From Perlabentimonas sp041656735 (GTDB lineage Bacteria; Bacteroidota; Bacteroidia; Bacteroidales; Tenuifilaceae): 64,000 nucleotides of DNA. The stretch lies in contig JBBACY010000014.1 of assembly GCA_041656735.1 (NCBI GenBank), positions 1 through 64,000 of the forward strand. The letters are read 5' to 3'. Shown here in pieces: positions 60,801 through 64,000 of the stretch (within the stretch, counting starts at the first letter, position 1; each line of letters opens with the position of its first letter). The notes beneath the pieces were generated by a model. The model was not told the origin of the DNA, did not search any database, and saw only the letters and a list, made by a program, of their open reading frames with translations. The position numbers were made by a program, and so were the translations under genes.

Positions 60801-61688
60801 AATACCCCAGAAATGCCTACTCCACTCCTAATAAGAGAAATGACAGAGCATGATCACTCAGGCGACTCCCTTCGAATAAAAAAAACTGTCCAAATCAAAG
60901 TGGATACTTCTACTGGACCTGGTTATTTCGACCGATTAAGGGGCAAAGCAAAAATTACCATCCCTAAAAATACCTGGATAAAAAGTAAAGATATGCGTAT
61001 TGAACTTTCGGGTGACCTGGAACTAATCAAAAACAACGATTTCTTTGAGATATTCGGCACGGTGGACGTAGTGCGCGGACAGTATGATTTGATGGGCAAA
61101 ACCTTTATTATTGACAAAGGCAACATCACTTTTCAGGGAGGAGAAGCAATAATGCCCCAAATGGACATTATTGCTTCCTACACCTTCCGAAATGCGCAAC
61201 GTGAGGAGCAAAAACTTACGGTAAATATTACCGGCGAGGCAATAAAGCCACATATAGAATTTACCCTCTCCGAAAATGCCATCAATGAAGGCGATGCCAT
61301 TTCATATATACTATTCGGAAAAAGCCTAGACGAACTCAGCCTGGCTCAACAAGACAATATGCAAAGCAGTGGCAGTTTGGCTGGTAATGCAGCAGCCTCA
61401 TTAATTTCAGCACAGCTAACAAAGTTTCTGGGCAATAAACTCAATATAGATTATATAGAATTAAACACCAGCGGAACCTTCGACAATGCCACCATAGAGG
61501 TTGGAAAATATATAACCAACAATCTATTTGTCAGCTACGAGCAACGCATTGGGCAGTCAAACGAGGATGATTTAACGAACTATGAAATTAAGCTCGAATA
61601 TGAGGTATTCCGCTTTCTCTTTCTACAGCTAAATAACTCTAACCGCGACAGTGGTTTTGATGTAATCTTCAAAATAGAGGCTGAATAA
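57810..61688 (+). CDS. TamB-family translocation/assembly module protein (AsmA-like)
   Basis: 1292 aa. One N-terminal membrane anchor (LGWIILGIMTFLLLVALLIQ), then a very long beta-strand-rich groove (AsmA/TamB repeats such as FDVRSVLLRDPRIFLKQIND and IEIKIGG-type strands), and the conserved DUF490 end near 1040-1290 (YDLMGKTFIIDKGNITFQGG, NEGDAISYILFGKSLDELS, YEQRIGQSNEDDL). Members bridge the inner and outer membranes and are now seen as phospholipid conduits. Follows the TamA-like gene in a two-gene operon. Confidence 0.95.
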   Translation: MKKVITYTLKTLGWIILGIMTFLLLVALLIQTSFVKKKIASIAEKQANTFINGEVTLGEINGNFFTGISLKNLLITYEGDTIGYFKEISATYNLLPLIGGKFDVRSVLLRDPRIFLKQINDSTWNVQQLIKPSTKTTETDTTTSNFAINLAKLQLADGTIHINSLDTLIPREVNQLKIILSGSYSADAQSLKMDEFSFNTLHPDISLEKLVFNLTRNKESIVLKDFALKTIKNQLQGDADYAEAPERKGNANFKSAPIKLSEFEFVLPDFQLPATPIFTLEAHLRDEGVKAVIQVEDKGQKIYFNLVSENLYTFIFNPKDTELEYSIDGTLEKIDLAYWLNNPELNYLINGKLKANGRGTDLATAKINLTADFKDLILQERPVNKLVMNFNLDHGNLSGFAQGKGEFGEFELLPEIQQIQNNPTYQIKLTTQKLNIAAITGNDSLQSSINMVANIRGSGFEPEKLALTANLVVKNSTIAQIEVDTLFANAKYSNQNITIDSLLLQTESVILSAHGNYNMRGNSAMDLKAQFSGLEEFKAFIPIDSLQTSGVILASIRGTRDSLSLQTNLHFAQTTYPGYKVDTINVDAQAFIIGANTTAQVKLQALNLSSNAINLDSIIMNVDASMDSIFVDGRINNPVLRTSIKAGITLGEVLSITLADLILDYKNQHWALQSPPASIKIAADSYTVNNFVFATSSADSAQTIKADGTIRRNGIEDFSLEVSKIDLAKLAEMSDEEMDASGLFNLKITLTGNASNPKIAGVFAVDNAVMNSYKFTQFDGTFNIDDDKLKVEALVIPQDSGRVELSGTMPLKIQMDSLSVKFNPSDPLEGLIKIKQFPLAILQTLNITENIAGYAEAEIKIGGTIEAPKPDGYFRLVDAAVKVPEYGVDYQSIALNINFTPEKVTIDTFNIKSKDGTMKATGEVNFNSDFYKGDINDSKINIIFNRFNPVNHKQFNMQLSGDASLQGKAGDVVFESDLTIPQSRFNLPAVLSLFGKLNTPEMPTPLLIREMTEHDHSGDSLRIKKTVQIKVDTSTGPGYFDRLRGKAKITIPKNTWIKSKDMRIELSGDLELIKNNDFFEIFGTVDVVRGQYDLMGKTFIIDKGNITFQGGEAIMPQMDIIASYTFRNAQREEQKLTVNITGEAIKPHIEFTLSENAINEGDAISYILFGKSLDELSLAQQDNMQSSGSLAGNAAASLISAQLTKFLGNKLNIDYIELNTSGTFDNATIEVGKYITNNLFVSYEQRIGQSNEDDLTNYEIKLEYEVFRFLFLQLNNSNRDSGFDVIFKIEAE

Positions 61689-61810
61689 ACGCTTGTGCCA
61701 AGGGTTAAACTATAACATCATTACCATTGTACTCAGCAAATCTTAACTTTTTATAAAGAAGACTAGCAAAAAAACAAGCAGTTTAAAGCCTGGGTAATAT
61801 TAAGTATCTG

Positions 61811-62344
61811 CTACTTAAAATTAAGCCACGCATCATGCAGTTCGTCATAGTGATACTCAACAATATGCTTTAACCAGTACGTGTATTTTTGCGGATTAGC
61901 CTCAATATCACGCTTTAAGTCGGGTAAAGTAATCCAAGCATAACTTTCAACCTCTTGGGCATTCGGCTTGGGTAACCCATCGTAAAAGCCCACGTATATA
62001 TGGTCTATCTCATTTTCTGTTAACCCATTATTGAATGAAGCACGATATTTAAACTTCGTCACAAACTCTAATTCAGCATCAAAGCCCATCTCCTCAACCA
62101 ACCGCTGATGAACGGCATTATCCATATTCATTCCCTGTGGCAAATGGCTGCAACAGGTGTTTGTCCATAGGCCCGGCGAGTGGTACTTACTCAACGCACG
62201 CTGGTGTAGCATTAGCTTACCTTCACTATTAAATACAAATATTGAGAACGCTCTATGTAAAAGCCCATCAATATGTACTTTTTGCTTCTCATCGAAACCA
62301 ATAACCTCATCATTCTCATTAACCAATGCAATAATATCTGTCAT
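61811..62344 (-). CDS. idi: Isopentenyl-diphosphate delta-isomerase, type 1
   Basis: 177 aa. Nudix-fold IDI with catalytic Cys (about 65) in WTNTCCSHLP, Nudix-like RLVEEMGF, and catalytic Glu (about 112) in TENEIDHIYVG; His30 in LLHRAFSIFVF belongs to the metal site. It converts IPP to DMAPP for isoprenoid and menaquinone synthesis. Single gene, with a promoter close upstream. Confidence 0.95.
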   Translation of the reverse strand: MTDIIALVNENDEVIGFDEKQKVHIDGLLHRAFSIFVFNSEGKLMLHQRALSKYHSPGLWTNTCCSHLPQGMNMDNAVHQRLVEEMGFDAELEFVTKFKYRASFNNGLTENEIDHIYVGFYDGLPKPNAQEVESYAWITLPDLKRDIEANPQKYTYWLKHIVEYHYDELHDAWLNFK

Positions 62345-62366
62345 AAATCGTATTGTTTTTGTAAAA

Positions 62367-62374
62367 CAAATATA
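62367..62374 (-). promoter_or_regulatory. -7 promoter box of idi
   Basis: TATATTTG on the minus strand, 22 nt before the start codon, fits TAnnTTTG. No TTTG at the normal -33 spacing. Confidence 0.5.
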
Positions 62375-62499
62375 GTAGAATCATTTTGTAAAAGCCAGCA
62401 AGCTTTTATATTCAGCCAAAAATAAAATGAGCACTAAAAGTCGAAAAATCTTGATAAAAATAAAAACAATAATTAAAACCATCCGTGTCCGGTAAAAAT

Positions 62500-62760
62500 A
62501 TGACGTTTTGAAAAACCTATTCGTGTGTGCGACTGGCATCGGTCGGCGAGCCGAAAAACAAGCACAGCGGGCGTTAAGAAAAATCTGCTGTTTGAAGCAC
62601 TGACCAGCGGGAAGTGCAAGTTCAGATTTTTTAGCACGCATCGCGTAGTTTTTCGAGTGAGCTGGACGGAGCCTTGAACTTCTTTGCTTACTTTCTGCTT
62701 TCAAGAGAAGAAAGTAAGTGGGGTCTGGGGCAAAGCCCCAACTATTAAAGGTAGTTAATT
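62500..62760. repeat. GC-rich dispersed repeat, noncoding
   Basis: The stretch from CCGTGTCCGG to GGGGCAAAGCCCCAACT is richer in GC than its surroundings and holds phrases (GACTGGCATCGGTCGGCGAGCCG, GTAAGTGGGGTCTGGGGCAAAGC) I recognise from dispersed repeats of Bacteroidota genomes. A 144-codon minus-strand frame crosses it, but the translation shows no domain and changes composition with the repeat. Confidence 0.6.
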
Positions 62761-62946
62761 CGACTAGTGAAAACAAGGTTTTTGAATTGATGAGATTTTC
62801 TTTATCGGACAACAATTAATTAAAACCATACCTTACCAGCAGCTAACTTAAAGTTATTAACAACTTAGTGTTAATATGTTCGATAGCATTTAGAGAAACC
62901 TTAGGTGCATAATTTGTATTTTTACACCAAATTTAAGAAAAAAACT

Positions 62947-64000
62947 ATGCTTGCAAAAAGAATACTTTTAGCTGTTTTCACTGTTTTAAGCATTATATCG
63001 CTTACTGCGAATGCTCAGGAAACCAGCCAATATACCCACCCCGACAAGCATCTGAACGAGGGAATAAACCTGTTTCAGAAGGGGAATTTTGTAGCGGCAC
63101 AAAAAGAGTTTACAACTGCCTCGCAAAAAGCCAACCGAAACGAAATTCACGTTAAGGGCGAAGCCGAATTCTACATCGCCCTGTGTGCCATTGAGCTATT
63201 TAATGAGGATGCGGAATACCTAATGCGCACTTTTATCAACAATTACCCTGATAACCAAAAGGTTAACGTTGGGCATTTTGAGTTGGCAAAGTTACGGTAT
63301 CGCGAAAAAAAATATGCCGACGCCATATACTGGTTTGATAAAACTAAACGCAATGGACTCGATTCCGACCAAAAAGCCGAATACTTTTTCAAACTTGGGT
63401 ACAGCCATTTTATGGAGAATGACTTGGAGATGGCCAACCGAAATTTTTACGAGTTGAAAGATATAAAAAATATGTACTCGGCACCAGCCACATACTACTA
63501 CTCGCACATAGCCTACAAGCAAAAAAACTATGCTACAGCCCTTAAAGGTTTCGAAAAATTAAGTAACGATGAAACCTTTGCCCCTGTTGTTCCATATTAC
63601 ATTACTCAAATATACTACCTTCAAAGGCAATACGATAAGGTAATTGAGTACGCTCCACCAATTCTTGAATCGGCCAACGCCAAACGTGCACCCGAAATTG
63701 CCCGCTTAATTAGTGAATCGCACTACCGCCTTAAGCAGTACGAACAGGCAATACCTTTTGTGGAGCAATTTATTGAGAAAGCCACAACTTTAACCCGAAA
63801 GGATAACTACCTAATTGGGTTTATTTACTATCGAAACTTTAAATTTGACGAGGCAATAAAGCACCTTGAGCGCGTTGCAACCGAGGAGGATACGCTAAGT
63901 CAGAATGCAAACTACCACCTAGCCGACTGCTACATAAAGACCGACCAAAAAGCCAAGGCTCGACAAGCATTCGCAATGGCATCGAAGCCCGATTTCGATA
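62947..64000 (+). CDS. TPR-repeat secreted protein (partial, runs off the window)
   Basis: The first 351 codons. Signal peptide (MLAKRILLAVFTVLSIISLTANA), then successive tetratricopeptide repeats: LNEGINLFQKGNFVAAQKEF, ELAKLRYREKKYADAIYWF, SHIAYKQKNYATALKGFEKL, ADCYIKTDQKAKARQAF. Such proteins act as scaffolds in the periplasm or outer membrane; the long ones of Bacteroidota often carry further domains at the C-terminus, not visible here. The reading frame is open at base 64000. Confidence 0.93.
   Translation, partial: MLAKRILLAVFTVLSIISLTANAQETSQYTHPDKHLNEGINLFQKGNFVAAQKEFTTASQKANRNEIHVKGEAEFYIALCAIELFNEDAEYLMRTFINNYPDNQKVNVGHFELAKLRYREKKYADAIYWFDKTKRNGLDSDQKAEYFFKLGYSHFMENDLEMANRNFYELKDIKNMYSAPATYYYSHIAYKQKNYATALKGFEKLSNDETFAPVVPYYITQIYYLQRQYDKVIEYAPPILESANAKRAPEIARLISESHYRLKQYEQAIPFVEQFIEKATTLTRKDNYLIGFIYYRNFKFDEAIKHLERVATEEDTLSQNANYHLADCYIKTDQKAKARQAFAMASKPDFD

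Noticed and set aside
62381..62815. 144-codon minus-strand frame
   Set aside because: It is translated from a GC-rich dispersed repeat and changes composition at the repeat edges.

Overview
The window reads as a chromosomal piece of a Bacteroidota bacterium, most likely of the order Bacteroidales or a close relative. The evidence is moderate GC, Bacteroidota-type promoters (-33 TTTG, about 19 bases, -7 TAnnTTTG; clearest before tRNA-Phe and before the M16 peptidase), an ECF sigma/FecR pair, GH92, GH20 and GH2 exoglycosidases, a TamA/TamB pair, REP-associated transposase debris, and a tRNA without encoded CCA. The genus cannot be told from the sequence.

Layout. 1-480: 5' end of a class C group II intron sitting directly behind a terminator, plus a possible small transcript. 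598-3953 (minus): RRM RNA-binding protein, cobalamin-type MerR regulator, M16 peptidase and O-methyltransferase. 4150-7260 (plus): tRNA-Phe, small lipoprotein, prfA, pyrF. 7260-8363: noncoding dispersed repeats, a 19-bp-stem hairpin and a transposase remnant. 8366-18200 (minus): one long tripartite efflux operon (adaptor, ATPase, two permeases, TolC-type channel), broken up by REP arrays and a REP-associated transposase, ending in an NtrC-type regulator and its kinase; a -24/-12 sigma-54 promoter and a palindromic upstream site precede it.

18329-34630 (plus): a glycan-utilisation locus (GH20, LacI regulator, MFS permease, ROK kinase, GH2 beta-mannosidase, later a GH92 alpha-mannosidase) consistent with dismantling N-glycans; a run of small unrelated genes (methyltransferase, GAF kinase, TfoX-N, DUF486, NYN nuclease) lies between. 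34702-37694: ECF sigma, FecR and secreted-protein operon, then an exported class I glutamine amidotransferase lipoprotein on the other strand.

37859-48395 (minus): a defence island of two gene blocks, each followed by a copy of the same ~130-nt imperfect hairpin in the same orientation (37859-37993 and 46003-46133), which looks like an attC-type cassette end. Block one is a type I restriction-modification operon hsdR-rhuM-hsdM-GIY-YIG-hsdS; block two is a RloA/RloB (AbiL-like) ATPase/nuclease pair. Palindromic or tandem repeats lie in frame inside hsdM, the GIY-YIG gene and hsdS.

48459-52892 (minus): TraB/GumN protein, a TPR/beta-propeller protein with two C-terminal SPOR domains (PorE-like but without OmpA), a stand-alone receiver and an acyl-carrier-like protein lacking the usual serine. 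53191-64000: CopA-type copper ATPase, TamA/BamA-like and TamB proteins, isopentenyl-diphosphate isomerase, a dispersed repeat, and the start of a TPR protein that runs off the end.
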